DNA from: Ramlibacter pinisoli
GTDB taxonomy: Bacteria; Pseudomonadota; Gammaproteobacteria; Burkholderiales; Burkholderiaceae_C
Length of the DNA: 64,000 bases
Assembly (NCBI RefSeq): GCF_009758015.1
Contig: NZ_WSEL01000003.1
Span: 1,798,001-1,862,000 of the forward strand
Direction of reading: 5' to 3'
The notes under the pieces are model-generated. The model was given only the letters and a program-made list of their open reading frames with translations. It searched no databases and was not told where the DNA came from. The position numbers were made by a program, and so were the translations under genes. Shown piece by piece: positions 1-7,540 of the stretch (positions within the stretch are counted from its first letter, which is position 1; each line of letters opens with the position of its first letter).

Positions 1-628
1 AGAGCAGGTCGATGGCAGCGATGACGGCCAGCACCACGGCCATGCGGAACCCCAGCGCCGTGGTCTCGTCGATGAAGGCCAGCACCATGGCCGGCGGCGG
101 CAGGTCAGCCAGCGCCGGCGACCGCGGCAGCAGCGCCTGGAGCGCAAGTCCAGCCGCCACCACCAGCACGACCAGCTTGAGCACGGCCCGCGCCGCGTCG
201 AACGAGGTGCGGCCGGAGAACAGCCGCCGCAAGCCCGTTGCCGGATGGATGCGGCTCAGGTCCGGCTTGAGCGGATCGAATGACAGCAGCACGCCGGTCT
301 GCGCCAGCGAGGCCAGGATGGCCGCTCCCATGACGGTGAGCAGCAAGGGGCCGAGGATGGACAGCACCTCCCATCCCAGCGCACCGACCTGAGCCGAGAC
401 CCAGGCGGCATCGATGGCCGGCACGGCCGCCGCCGCCAGGGCGCCGCGGACCAGGTCGAGGAACGACGCCACCATGGCGGCGCCGTGCCAGGAAGCAACA
501 GCCATCGCCGCCGCGAAGCCGGCGACCGCCACCACGTCGGGGCTGCGCGGCGCCTTGCCTTGGTCGCGCGCCTTCTGCAGCTTGAACGGCGTGGCCGCTT
601 CGTTGCGGTCAAGGTCCTGCTCGGCCAT
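1..628 (-). CDS. flhB: FlhB, flagellar type III export apparatus protein (C-terminus outside window)
   Basis: FlhB is an inner-membrane component of the flagellar export gate and switches substrate specificity from rod/hook to filament proteins. The visible 209 residues begin MAEQDLDRNEATP and carry the family's amphipathic N-terminal segment (ATPFKLQKARDQGK), then hydrophobic membrane segments. The conserved cytoplasmic NPTH cleavage site would lie beyond base 1, so it cannot be checked. The ATG at 628-626 overlaps the TGA of fliR (ATGA), which fixes the start and implies translational coupling. The order fliQ-fliR-flhB is like lateral-flagellum or injectisome loci, so a secondary flagellar or SctU-type system is an alternative, but the neighbours look flagellar. 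Confidence 0.85.
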   Translation of the reverse strand, partial: MAEQDLDRNEAATPFKLQKARDQGKAPRSPDVVAVAGFAAAMAVASWHGAAMVASFLDLVRGALAAAAVPAIDAAWVSAQVGALGWEVLSILGPLLLTVMGAAILASLAQTGVLLSFDPLKPDLSRIHPATGLRRLFSGRTSFDAARAVLKLVVLVVAAGLALQALLPRSPALADLPPPAMVLAFIDETTALGFRMAVVLAVIAAIDLL

Positions 629-1425
629 CAGCGGCCTCCCGGCGCCGGGGCCTGCAGCACCGCCGACCAGCCGCGCCACCAGGCCGAGTGCAACCGGCCG
701 GCGGCCGTTCCCATGACCGCCGCCCACAGCGACAGGGCCAGCAGCCCGACCACGATCTTCACTGGAATGCCCAGCGCCAGCATGTTCAATTGCGGCAGGT
801 TGCGGGCGATGACTCCGAGGGCGAAGTCGACCAGGAACAGGCACAGGACCACCGGCGCGGCCAAGGCGAACCCGAGGGCGAACAGCGCCGAGGCCTGCTG
901 GACGATGGAAGCGGCCGCGCCCTGGCCGGGCCAGGCCCGGCCGATCGGGAAGCGCTCGAGGCTGAAGGCGATGCCGCGCAGCACGGCGTGGTGTCCGTCG
1001 GCCAGGATGAACAGCAACACGCCCACGAGGCCGATGACCGACGTGAGGATGGGCACCTGGCTGCGGGTGAGCGGGTCGAACACCTGGGCCACCCCGAAGC
1101 CGATCTGGACGTCGAGGAGTCGCCCGGCCACCGCGAAGCCAGCGAACGCCAGCAGGATTCCCAGCCCCAGCGTGGCGCCCAGCGCGGCTTCGCCCAGCAG
1201 GGCCACCAGCAACTCGCCGAGCGAATGCGGCTGCCAGGCACTACTGGCCGCCAGCGGCAGCGCCAGGGCGGCGGCCAGCCCGAGCACGATGGCCAGGCGC
1301 ACCGGCCCGGGCACGGGAATGGCCTGCAGCAGCGGCGTCATGAGCAGGGTGGCCCCCAGCCGCGTCGCCATCAGCAGCGTCGTGGACAGCCAGGTCGTGC
1401 CGAACATGGTGGCGAAGTCCCCCAT
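628..1425 (-). CDS. fliR: FliR, flagellar export gate protein
   Basis: FliR forms part of the FliP5-Q4-R1 export gate in the inner membrane. The 265-residue protein has the normal family length and is almost entirely hydrophobic, with about six membrane segments and the FliR-like stretch GFGVAQVFDPLTRSQVPIL near the middle. The ATG lies three bases after the fliQ stop, and the stop codon overlaps the flhB start, so the three genes form one transcript. The SctT family of injectisomes is related; the flagellar assignment is favoured by sequence style and by fliQ. Confidence 0.88.
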   Translation of the reverse strand: MGDFATMFGTTWLSTTLLMATRLGATLLMTPLLQAIPVPGPVRLAIVLGLAAALALPLAASSAWQPHSLGELLVALLGEAALGATLGLGILLAFAGFAVAGRLLDVQIGFGVAQVFDPLTRSQVPILTSVIGLVGVLLFILADGHHAVLRGIAFSLERFPIGRAWPGQGAAASIVQQASALFALGFALAAPVVLCLFLVDFALGVIARNLPQLNMLALGIPVKIVVGLLALSLWAAVMGTAAGRLHSAWWRGWSAVLQAPAPGGR

Positions 1426-1428
1426 GGC

Positions 1429-1695
1429 CTAGAGCAGCGAGGGGATGCGCGACCAGAGCTGGACGTGGTACTGGCAGAGCAAGCGGAGCATCCAAGGCCC
1501 GAAGGCCACCAGCGCGACACCTGCTGCCACCAGTTTCGGCACGGCGCTCAGCGACATGTCCTGGACCTGCGTCACGACTTGCAGCAGGCCGATCCCCAGC
1601 CCCACCAGCATGGTGATCCCCAGGATCGGCAGGCTCGCGAGCAGCCCGGTCCAGAGCAGATCCGCCGTCACCTTCAGCACCCAATCACCCGTCAT
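1429..1695 (-). CDS. fliQ: FliQ, flagellar export gate protein
   Basis: This 88-residue protein has two membrane helices and the family motif QVQDMSLSAVPKL in the loop between them (compare QINEMTLSFVPKI-type sequences in other FliQ proteins). FliQ surrounds the FliP/FliR gate. The ATG at 1695 is preceded by a strong GGGAGG ribosome-binding site. It is the first gene of the minus-strand operon in this window: the upstream 336 bases contain no fliP, so fliP must lie elsewhere. Confidence 0.9.
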   Translation of the reverse strand: MTGDWVLKVTADLLWTGLLASLPILGITMLVGLGIGLLQVVTQVQDMSLSAVPKLVAAGVALVAFGPWMLRLLCQYHVQLWSRIPSLL

Positions 1696-2031
1696 CCCGT
1701 CCTCCCTGCGTTTGTCGCAAAGGTAGTGCGGGTGGGGCGCAGGGGCATCCTCGGATTGCGGGATCAGCGAGGGTGACGAAGCCCGGTGCCCTGCAATTGG
1801 AGGACAAGTTCTCTCGTGACGGCTTGGGGCGCCTCTCGCGGCGGCCGCTTCATCAGATCCGCCTTCGTGCGCGCCTGGCCAGCTCAGGCCGCGGATCCTG
1901 ACACTCCGCCAAGCGCGTGTTGCTACCTAGTTCGCCAGACCGAGCGCAAACTGATTCCGCGTGGACGCCAGCCGCGTTTTCGACGTCATCGTCACCCAGC
2001 GCCGGTCATTGACCCGCTGCGGCCCGACCAC
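1696..2031. other. Intergenic region between fliQ and the Nudix gene
   Basis: No gene is supported here. The open frame crossing it on the plus strand runs antisense through the Nudix gene and has no family resemblance. It should contain the fliQ promoter (read leftwards), but no convincing sigma-28 or sigma-54 element stands out by eye. Confidence 0.5.
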
Positions 2032-2568
2032 CTAGTCCGTGCGCCTGGCCCATTCGACAAACTCAGGCTCATAGCCCTTGGCCCGCAGCCACTCTGCGAG
2101 CGCATAGCCGGTTCCGGCCGGCCAGCACTTCACCTTGTCGTGGTCATAGAGACGATAGTCGACCAGTTCCGGGGACAACCTCACCTCCCCTTGGGCCTGC
2201 ACACCGTAGGCGATGATCACCTGGTTCATCCTCAGGAACTCGTAGGCGCCGATCAGCGACAGCGACGTCACGTCGAGATTCGTCTCTTCCTTCACCTCAC
2301 GCGCAATGCCGGCCTGCGGCGACTCGCCTGCTTCCATGAAGCCGGTGATCAATGCATACATCGACTTGTTGGGCCACGCAGCATTGCGTGCCAGCAGAAT
2401 CTTGCCTTGGTACTCGATCACGGCAGCGAGCACCGGCGTCGGGTTGTTCCAATGGGTCCAGCCGCAGGCAGGGCAGCGCAGACGCTCCTTGGCGCCGCCA
2501 TCTTCGTCGGCCACGACCAGTTGCAGTGGCGTGGCGCACGCCGGGCAGAACTTGTAGGCCCCGCTCAC
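2032..2568 (-). CDS. Nudix hydrolase with zinc ribbon (NudC-like)
   Basis: Predicted nucleoside-diphosphate-linked hydrolase of 178 residues. Near the N-terminus two CPAC pairs form a zinc ribbon, as in NADH pyrophosphatase NudC, followed by the Nudix box GFMEAGE...REVKEETNL, in which the usual Gly after EE-x is Asn. The protein is shorter than NudC (about 260) and lacks its N-terminal domain. The GTG start at 2568-2566 overlaps the TGA of cysM, so the two genes are co-transcribed and probably coupled. Upstream codons in this frame overlap cysM and are not protein-like. Exact substrate is unknown. Confidence 0.85.
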   Translation of the reverse strand: MSGAYKFCPACATPLQLVVADEDGGAKERLRCPACGWTHWNNPTPVLAAVIEYQGKILLARNAAWPNKSMYALITGFMEAGESPQAGIAREVKEETNLDVTSLSLIGAYEFLRMNQVIIAYGVQAQGEVRLSPELVDYRLYDHDKVKCWPAGTGYALAEWLRAKGYEPEFVEWARRTD

Positions 2569-3476
2569 GCCGGGAACACCCCGGTGGACAGGTAACGGTC
2601 TCCCCGGTCGCAAACGACAAACACGATCGTCGCGTCCCGCACCTGCGCCGCGACCTGCTGCGCCACCCAGCAAGCGCCGGCAGACGAGATGCCCGCGAAG
2701 ATGCCTTCCTCGCGCGCGAGACGCCTGCACATCTCCTCGGCGTCGTCCTGGCTCACGTAGACCAGTTCATCGACGTCCGACGGATCGTAGATCTTGGGCA
2801 GGTACTCCTGCGGCCACTTGCGGATACCGGGAATGCGCGAGCCTTCATTCGGCTGCGCGCCCACGATGCGCACCTGCGGATTGTTTTCCTTCAGGTAGCG
2901 CGATACACCGGTGATCGTGCCCGTGGTGCCCATGGCACTGACGAAGTGCGTGATGCGACCCGACGTCTGCTCCCACAACTCCGGGCCGGTCGTCTCATAG
3001 TGGATGCGTGGGTTGTCCGGGTTGGCGAACTGGTCGAGCACCCTGCCCTTGCCTTCGCGCTGCATATTCTCGGCCAGGTCGCGGGCGTACTCCATGCCAC
3101 CGCTCTTGGGCGTCAGGACCAACTCGGCACCGAATGCCTTCATGGTTTGCGCCCGCTCGATCGACAGGTCTTCCGGCATGATCAGCACCATGCGGTAGCC
3201 CTTGATGGCTGCCGCCATTGCCAGTGCAATGCCGGTGTTGCCGGATGTGGCTTCAATCAACGTGTCGCCTGGCTTGATCTCGCCACGCTCCTCGGCCCGG
3301 CGGATCATGGACAGGGCGGGCCTGTCCTTCACCGAGCCCGCTGGATTGTTGCCCTCAAGCTTGCCCAGGATGACATTGCCGCGGGACTTGTTCTCGGCAG
3401 CGCCGATCCGCTGAAGAGCGACCAAGGGGGTGCGGCCGACTGCATCTTCAATCGTGGGGTAGGTGACTAGCTCCAT
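2565..3476 (-). CDS. cysM: Cysteine synthase B (O-acetylserine sulfhydrylase, CysM type)
   Basis: PLP enzyme making L-cysteine from O-acetylserine and sulfide or thiosulfate. Its 303 residues match CysM length. Visible signatures are the PLP lysine in NPAGSVKDRPA (Lys50), the substrate loop EATSGNTGIA and the phosphate-binding loop GTTGTITG. The GISSAGA region near the C-terminus is also typical. The ATG at 3476 starts a sequence beginning MELVTYPTIEDAVGRTPL as in homologues; a longer frame would read through tRNA-Leu and is rejected. The gene is divergent from tRNA-Leu, with only 40 bases between them. Confidence 0.95.
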   Translation of the reverse strand: MELVTYPTIEDAVGRTPLVALQRIGAAENKSRGNVILGKLEGNNPAGSVKDRPALSMIRRAEERGEIKPGDTLIEATSGNTGIALAMAAAIKGYRMVLIMPEDLSIERAQTMKAFGAELVLTPKSGGMEYARDLAENMQREGKGRVLDQFANPDNPRIHYETTGPELWEQTSGRITHFVSAMGTTGTITGVSRYLKENNPQVRIVGAQPNEGSRIPGIRKWPQEYLPKIYDPSDVDELVYVSQDDAEEMCRRLAREEGIFAGISSAGACWVAQQVAAQVRDATIVFVVCDRGDRYLSTGVFPA

Positions 3477-3516
3477 CGGAGCACTGTGCCATAATTTTTG
3501 TTGCGCTCTCAACGCT

Positions 3517-3603
3517 GCCGGAGTGGCGAAATCGGTAGACGCAGCAGACTCAAAATCTGCCGGTGGCAACACCGTCCCGGTTCGATTCCGGGCTCCGGCA
3601 CCA
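3517..3603 (+). tRNA. tRNA-Leu (anticodon CAA)
   Basis: An 87-base tRNA with encoded CCA. The acceptor stem GCCGGAG pairs with CTCCGGC, the discriminator is A, the anticodon stem GCAGA/TCTGC encloses loop CTCAAAA giving anticodon CAA, there is a long variable arm typical of class II tRNALeu, and a T-arm with TTCGATT. No duplicated 3' end was seen in the window, so there is no sign that it served as an integration site here. Confidence 0.97.
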
Positions 3604-4060
3604 TGTGCACCATGGAAGAAGACCGCGCGCACGGCTCATTGTTGGAAATCTTGAGTCATGCGCCGGCGAGACCGCTGGCTGCTCTTTCAGCCCTGGCTGC
3701 CTTCGATGATCGACGAATGCTGCCATTCGCTCTCTAGTGACGCTCGCGCCTCATCGAAGGCTCACCTGACGAGGCGCCGCCTTTCCGGCCTCCGGCGATC
3801 GGTCACCCTCGGCGCCAAACGAATGCCGCGCAGCGGAGCAGGCAGTCGATCCATCAAAGGCCGACCGTTCGGTCATGAGATCCAGACCAAAGGTGCCGGT
3901 TGGGTCGGTTCAAAGGCCAAATCCGACCTCAGTATCCGCACCGATTCCACCTGTCGCGTTCTCCGCGAGCATGGCGGAACGGCCATGCTGGTGGACCTCG
4001 ACGGGCCCCTCTTGGACAGTCCTTTTGAGGCTCGTGTGACCTGAGACTGAGGACCACGCC

Positions 4061-4076
4061 TCAGCCAATTGGCTGA
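4061..4076. promoter_or_regulatory. 16-base perfect palindrome, candidate operator
   Basis: TCAGCCAATTGGCTGA is identical to its reverse complement. It is about 380 bases upstream of the multicopper oxidase start and 26 bases before a second inverted repeat. The binding protein is unknown; a chance palindrome cannot be excluded. Confidence 0.35.
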
Positions 4077-4102
4077 TGTAGAGGTTCCTTCTCATGCGGG
4101 AC

Positions 4103-4119
4103 CTTGACCTCCAGTCAAG
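4103..4119. promoter_or_regulatory. Inverted repeat CTTGAC-N5-GTCAAG, candidate operator
   Basis: Six-base arms CTTGAC and GTCAAG separated by CTCCA. CTTGACC-type half-sites occur in operators of MerR-family metal regulators (CueR, CadR, PbrR groups), which would suit a copper-oxidase promoter, but the spacing here is shorter than usual and no MerR-type gene lies in the window. Weak inference. Confidence 0.3.
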
Positions 4120-4454
4120 ACATCGGCGCTCGACGGTGCGTTTCACTTCCGATAATTTTGTTCGAATGTGTTTCTTAAAGAAGAGCTTCGCCTGGCCCTT
4201 TTTCACACGGCACAGGTGTGGCTGGTGGGACGGCACCTTGGTGCCGAGCGCCTGAGCTACGGATGACGTGACCCCGGGCAGGTTGAGTGGCCAAGGTATC
4301 GCCGCGTACCTCCTCAAAACATGCGCCCGCCGGGGAGTCGCCAGCCCGGAAAGGCCCCACAGGCTGAGGCAGGACTCCTACATTGCATTCCGTAACGCTG
4401 GGTGAAATGCCCCAGTCGCCAGTGTTCCCCCGAGTACCTCTTCCAGGAGTTGTC

Positions 4455-6176
4455 ATGGCACTTCGCATCGGATCCCGGGAGACCTCCGCCCCCCCAGGCG
4501 CGGGTCCCTCGAACAGGCATCGCCGCCTGCTATTGAAGTCGGGAGGCGCGGCCGTGACAGCGGCCGCGACTGTTCCCGTCATGTCGAAAGGCGACGACGA
4601 CAAGACGCGGGCGCTCATTGTGCGTGTGCCGAGTCCGCCGACCAGGCCTTGGGCCGACGAGTTGCCAGTGCTACGCCCGCTGCAACCCGTGTCGTCGCTC
4701 AGCCCGATGCCGACGGGCCTGCGCGGCGTGGGGGAGTGCGGTCGCGCAGACCACGTCGCGTGGCCCGCCAATCCACCCGTCGACCTGTATCGCTTCGAGA
4801 TGAAAGTCGGCAGCCATCAGTTCCACTCCGACCTGCCGTCGGCGAAGGTCTGGGGCTTCAATGGCACCTATCCCGGTTCGATGATCCATGCCCGCTACGG
4901 TCGGCCGATCCTGGTGCGCCTGGAGAACAAGTTGCCCAACGAAGTGACGGGCTGGGGGTCTCCGGACATCTCCATGCATCTGCACAACATGCACACGCCC
5001 TCAGCGAGTGACGGCAACCCGCTCGACTGGTTCAGCTCCCGCGCCTACGGCCCCGGCCTCACCAGCCCCGGCGAGTACAAGGACCACCACTATCCCATGG
5101 TGTATGCCGGCGGCGACTCGCGCGAGGCCCTGGGAACCTGCTGGTACCACGACCACCGCCTGGACTTCACGGCCGGCAATGTGTACCGCGGCATGGCCGG
5201 CTTCTTCCTGGTCTACGACGAGCTCGATTCGGGCAACGAGAACGACCCCAATCCGCTGGCGCTGCGCCTGCCCAGTGGCGACTATGACGTGCCCCTGATG
5301 CTGTCGGACCGCCAGTTCGACAGCAGCGGCTACGACCTCTTCGACGAGTTCAACACCGACGGTTTCATCGGCGACAAGTTCATGGTCAACGGCAAGATCC
5401 AGCCGTACTTCCATGTCTCGCCGCGCAAGTACCGGTTCCGGTTCCTCAACGCAGCGATCTCGCGCACCTACGACATCCAGATCCGCTACAACGGGGTGGC
5501 GCAGGGATTCCTGCAGATCGCCAACGACGGCAACCTGCTGCCCGCTCCGCTGGGGCGCACCAGCACCACCCTGGGCGTGGCCGAGCGATGCGACATGATC
5601 GTCGACTTCTCCAAGTTCCCGGTGGGCGCGGAGCTGTACCTGGTCAACCGGTTCCAACAGCTCGATGGCCGCAAGCCCGAAGACACCCTGCTGGCCAGCC
5701 CGATTCCCATGTTGAAGTTCATTGTGGACCGCCCGCTGTCCTCACCGGACTACAGCCGCGTGCCGGAGACATTGCGCGAGCTGCCGCCGGTCAACCTGAA
5801 CGAGGTGGTCACAACCCGCGACTTCGTCTTCAGCAGGGACGGCGGGGCCTGGACCGTCAATGGCAAGTTCTTCAACGGCCAGCCGGCTGCCACGCCGAAG
5901 ATGGGGACGGCGGAGATCTGGACGTTGCGCAATGCCAGTGGCGGCTGGATCCACCCGATCCACATCCATTTCGAGGAAGGCCGAATCCTCAGCCGCAACG
6001 GGGTTGCGCCGCCTGCGCACGAACGGGGTCGCAAGGACGTCTACCTGCTCGGTCCCAACGAGACCATCAGGGTGTTCCTGCGGTTCCGCGATTTCAGTGG
6101 CAAGTACGTCATGCACTGCCACAACCTCATTCACGAAGATCACGCAATGATGGTGCGCTATGACATCCTCCCTTGA
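4455..6176 (+). CDS. Multicopper oxidase (laccase/bilirubin-oxidase type), exported
   Basis: A 573-residue copper oxidase that couples one-electron oxidation of substrates to reduction of O2 to water. All four copper-binding segments are present: HLHNMH (His175, 177, 180), CWYHDH (His232, 234), HPIHIH (His500, 503, 505) and HCHNLIH with downstream Met565 as likely axial ligand (His554, Cys555, His556, His560). The N-terminus holds RHRRLLLKSGG followed by an Ala-rich stretch, a Tat-like export signal suiting a folded cofactor protein. The ATG at 4455 follows CAGGAG; longer frames have no ribosome site. It overlaps the SCO gene by 17 bases. Substrate may be Mn(II), Cu(I) or phenolics; unresolved. 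Confidence 0.9.
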   Translation: MALRIGSRETSAPPGAGPSNRHRRLLLKSGGAAVTAAATVPVMSKGDDDKTRALIVRVPSPPTRPWADELPVLRPLQPVSSLSPMPTGLRGVGECGRADHVAWPANPPVDLYRFEMKVGSHQFHSDLPSAKVWGFNGTYPGSMIHARYGRPILVRLENKLPNEVTGWGSPDISMHLHNMHTPSASDGNPLDWFSSRAYGPGLTSPGEYKDHHYPMVYAGGDSREALGTCWYHDHRLDFTAGNVYRGMAGFFLVYDELDSGNENDPNPLALRLPSGDYDVPLMLSDRQFDSSGYDLFDEFNTDGFIGDKFMVNGKIQPYFHVSPRKYRFRFLNAAISRTYDIQIRYNGVAQGFLQIANDGNLLPAPLGRTSTTLGVAERCDMIVDFSKFPVGAELYLVNRFQQLDGRKPEDTLLASPIPMLKFIVDRPLSSPDYSRVPETLRELPPVNLNEVVTTRDFVFSRDGGAWTVNGKFFNGQPAATPKMGTAEIWTLRNASGGWIHPIHIHFEEGRILSRNGVAPPAHERGRKDVYLLGPNETIRVFLRFRDFSGKYVMHCHNLIHEDHAMMVRYDILP

Positions 6177-6825
6177 AACCGGCGGCCGCCGCCGCACCCT
6201 CGCAACCCTGGCGGCAGGTGCCGCAGCCGCGGCAGCCGCCGCCGGCACGTACCTGCAGTTGAAGCCGCGGGAGCAGCCGCCCGCGGCGCCGCAGACGCGA
6301 GGGAGCCGGCGCTTCCCCGACGTGGAGCTCACCACGCACGAAGGCAAGCGCGTGCGTTTCTACACCGACCTGGTGAAGGACCGCGTGGTGTTCGTGAACA
6401 TGATGTACGCCCAGTGCAGCGATCGTTGTCCGCCCATGACATACAACCTGCGACGCGTGCAGGACATGCTGGGTGCGCGCGTCGGGCACGACATCTTCAT
6501 GTACTCCATCAGCCTGCTGCCCGAGCACGACACGCCGGCCGACCTGCATGCCTACATGAAGCAGCATGACGTCGGCCCGGGGTGGACCTTCCTCACCGGT
6601 GCCAAGGCAGACGTCGAGCGCTTGCGCGTCGCGTTGGGCTTCTATGACGTCGATCCGAAGGTCGATGCCGACATCGGCCAGCACACCGGCGTGGTGCGCA
6701 TCGGCAACGACACCCTGGACCGCTGGTGCATGGCGCCTGCGCTGCTGGACGCCGACCAGATCGTCGAAACCCTGATGGCGGTGGACCCCGTGGCCCGCAG
6801 CAGCGGACGCACCAGGGTCAGCTGA
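6160..6825 (+). CDS. SCO1/SenC family copper chaperone
   Basis: 221-residue thioredoxin-fold protein anchored by an N-terminal Ala-rich helix after RRR (possibly Tat or signal-anchor). Copper ligands are intact: CSDRC (Cys86, Cys90) and His175 in DIGQHTG. SCO proteins deliver copper to CuA of cytochrome oxidase. Here the start codon lies inside the 3' end of the multicopper oxidase gene, so the more likely client is that oxidase. It is followed immediately by a strong terminator, making a two-gene transcript. Confidence 0.9.
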   Translation: MTSSLETGGRRRTLATLAAGAAAAAAAAGTYLQLKPREQPPAAPQTRGSRRFPDVELTTHEGKRVRFYTDLVKDRVVFVNMMYAQCSDRCPPMTYNLRRVQDMLGARVGHDIFMYSISLLPEHDTPADLHAYMKQHDVGPGWTFLTGAKADVERLRVALGFYDVDPKVDADIGQHTGVVRIGNDTLDRWCMAPALLDADQIVETLMAVDPVARSSGRTRVS

Positions 6826-6848
6826 AACCGGCCCCACGGCACCTCCGC

Positions 6849-6885
6849 AAAGCCCCGGCCTGCCAGGAATGGCAGCCGGGGCTTT
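6849..6885 (+). terminator. Rho-independent terminator after the SCO gene
   Basis: Arms AAAGCCCCGGC and GCCGGGGCTTT pair perfectly over 11 bases, with additional inner TGCC/GGCA pairing around a short loop. The tail is short in T residues but the hairpin is very stable. It separates the copper-oxidase pair from the haem peroxidase gene. Confidence 0.85.
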
Positions 6886-7540
6886 GTCGTCCCGGTCATC
6901 CGCGGTACTTTGTTACCAAAAAACCCGCCACGATCTTTCTCGACAGTTAGTTGTGGCTTTCCTGTCCTTGGCCACGCAACTGCCGCCTGGCACTCCTCCC
7001 GGACCGATCGATTGCGCTGAAGTCGTTGACTGGCGCGACATCCGCATGGTTGGGCTGCCGACCCGTCAGGGTCTCCCTGATGCCTGGCTCGGGCACGCCC
7101 TCCCTCCCTTTAAGTGCGACATACCTCATAACGAACAAAAACTGGTAGTAACTACATGTTGCAGTGGTAACTACATCGTCGTGAGCAGCTGACTTCTTCC
7201 ACACTCCGCTTCCGCCTGAAAAGTTCGCATTCTTTTGTGACCTTCTTCCCAGGTGGCAGGAGCTGCGAGATGTGTCATTTCCTTGACCGAGGACGCGACC
7301 TTCCGACTCGAGACGCGAGCCGACAAGCCCGTGCGCTCCCGTCGCTGCGCTCATCCGTGACTGGCGGCATTGGTTACACCCGCCCGCCCGTCGCGCTTGA
7401 CGCAGCCCACTCCTTCTCCCTCGACCCCGCCACGGCTCCCTGGTACGCCCAGCTGCTGCGACGACGACAGCAGGACCCGCTTCGAACGACCCCTCTCTGA
7501 ACCAATGCCTCCCAGTCAACCACCTTCCTGAAAGCGCAAC
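6886..7540. other. Long 5' region of the RTX peroxidase gene
   Basis: 655 bases without a supportable gene; frames crossing it are shadows, including the end of a very long antisense frame. Presumably it holds the peroxidase promoter and leader. The only conspicuous elements are the repeats at 7145-7176. Confidence 0.55.
7145..7176. promoter_or_regulatory. Paired repeats GTAACTACAT, candidate activator/repressor site
   Basis: GTAACTACAT occurs at 7148-7157 and again at 7167-7176, a 19-base period (about two helical turns). The first copy also forms the inverted repeat GTAGT-A-ACTAC (7145-7155). Tandem sites on one helix face suit a dimeric regulator. Regulator unknown. Confidence 0.35.

Larger units (their letters stand above)
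3604..4454. other. Gene-free region between tRNA-Leu and the multicopper oxidase
   Basis: 851 bases without a supportable gene. Short frames on both strands lack protein-like composition or family motifs. The stretch includes an AT-rich patch around 4140-4190, a 16-base perfect palindrome (4061-4076) and an interrupted palindrome (4103-4119). It may be a decayed coding region plus the regulatory region of the oxidase genes. Confidence 0.5.

Noticed and set aside
1786..2595. 269-residue plus-strand frame over the Nudix gene
   Set aside because: Antisense to a Nudix protein with clear zinc-ribbon and Nudix-box motifs.
3517..3603. tRNA-Leu as an attachment site of a mobile island
   Set aside because: No repeated tRNA 3' end, integrase or element boundary was seen in the 64 kb.
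3463..3737. Small plus-strand ORFs overlapping tRNA-Leu
   Set aside because: They read through the tRNA and have no ribosome site or protein-like composition.
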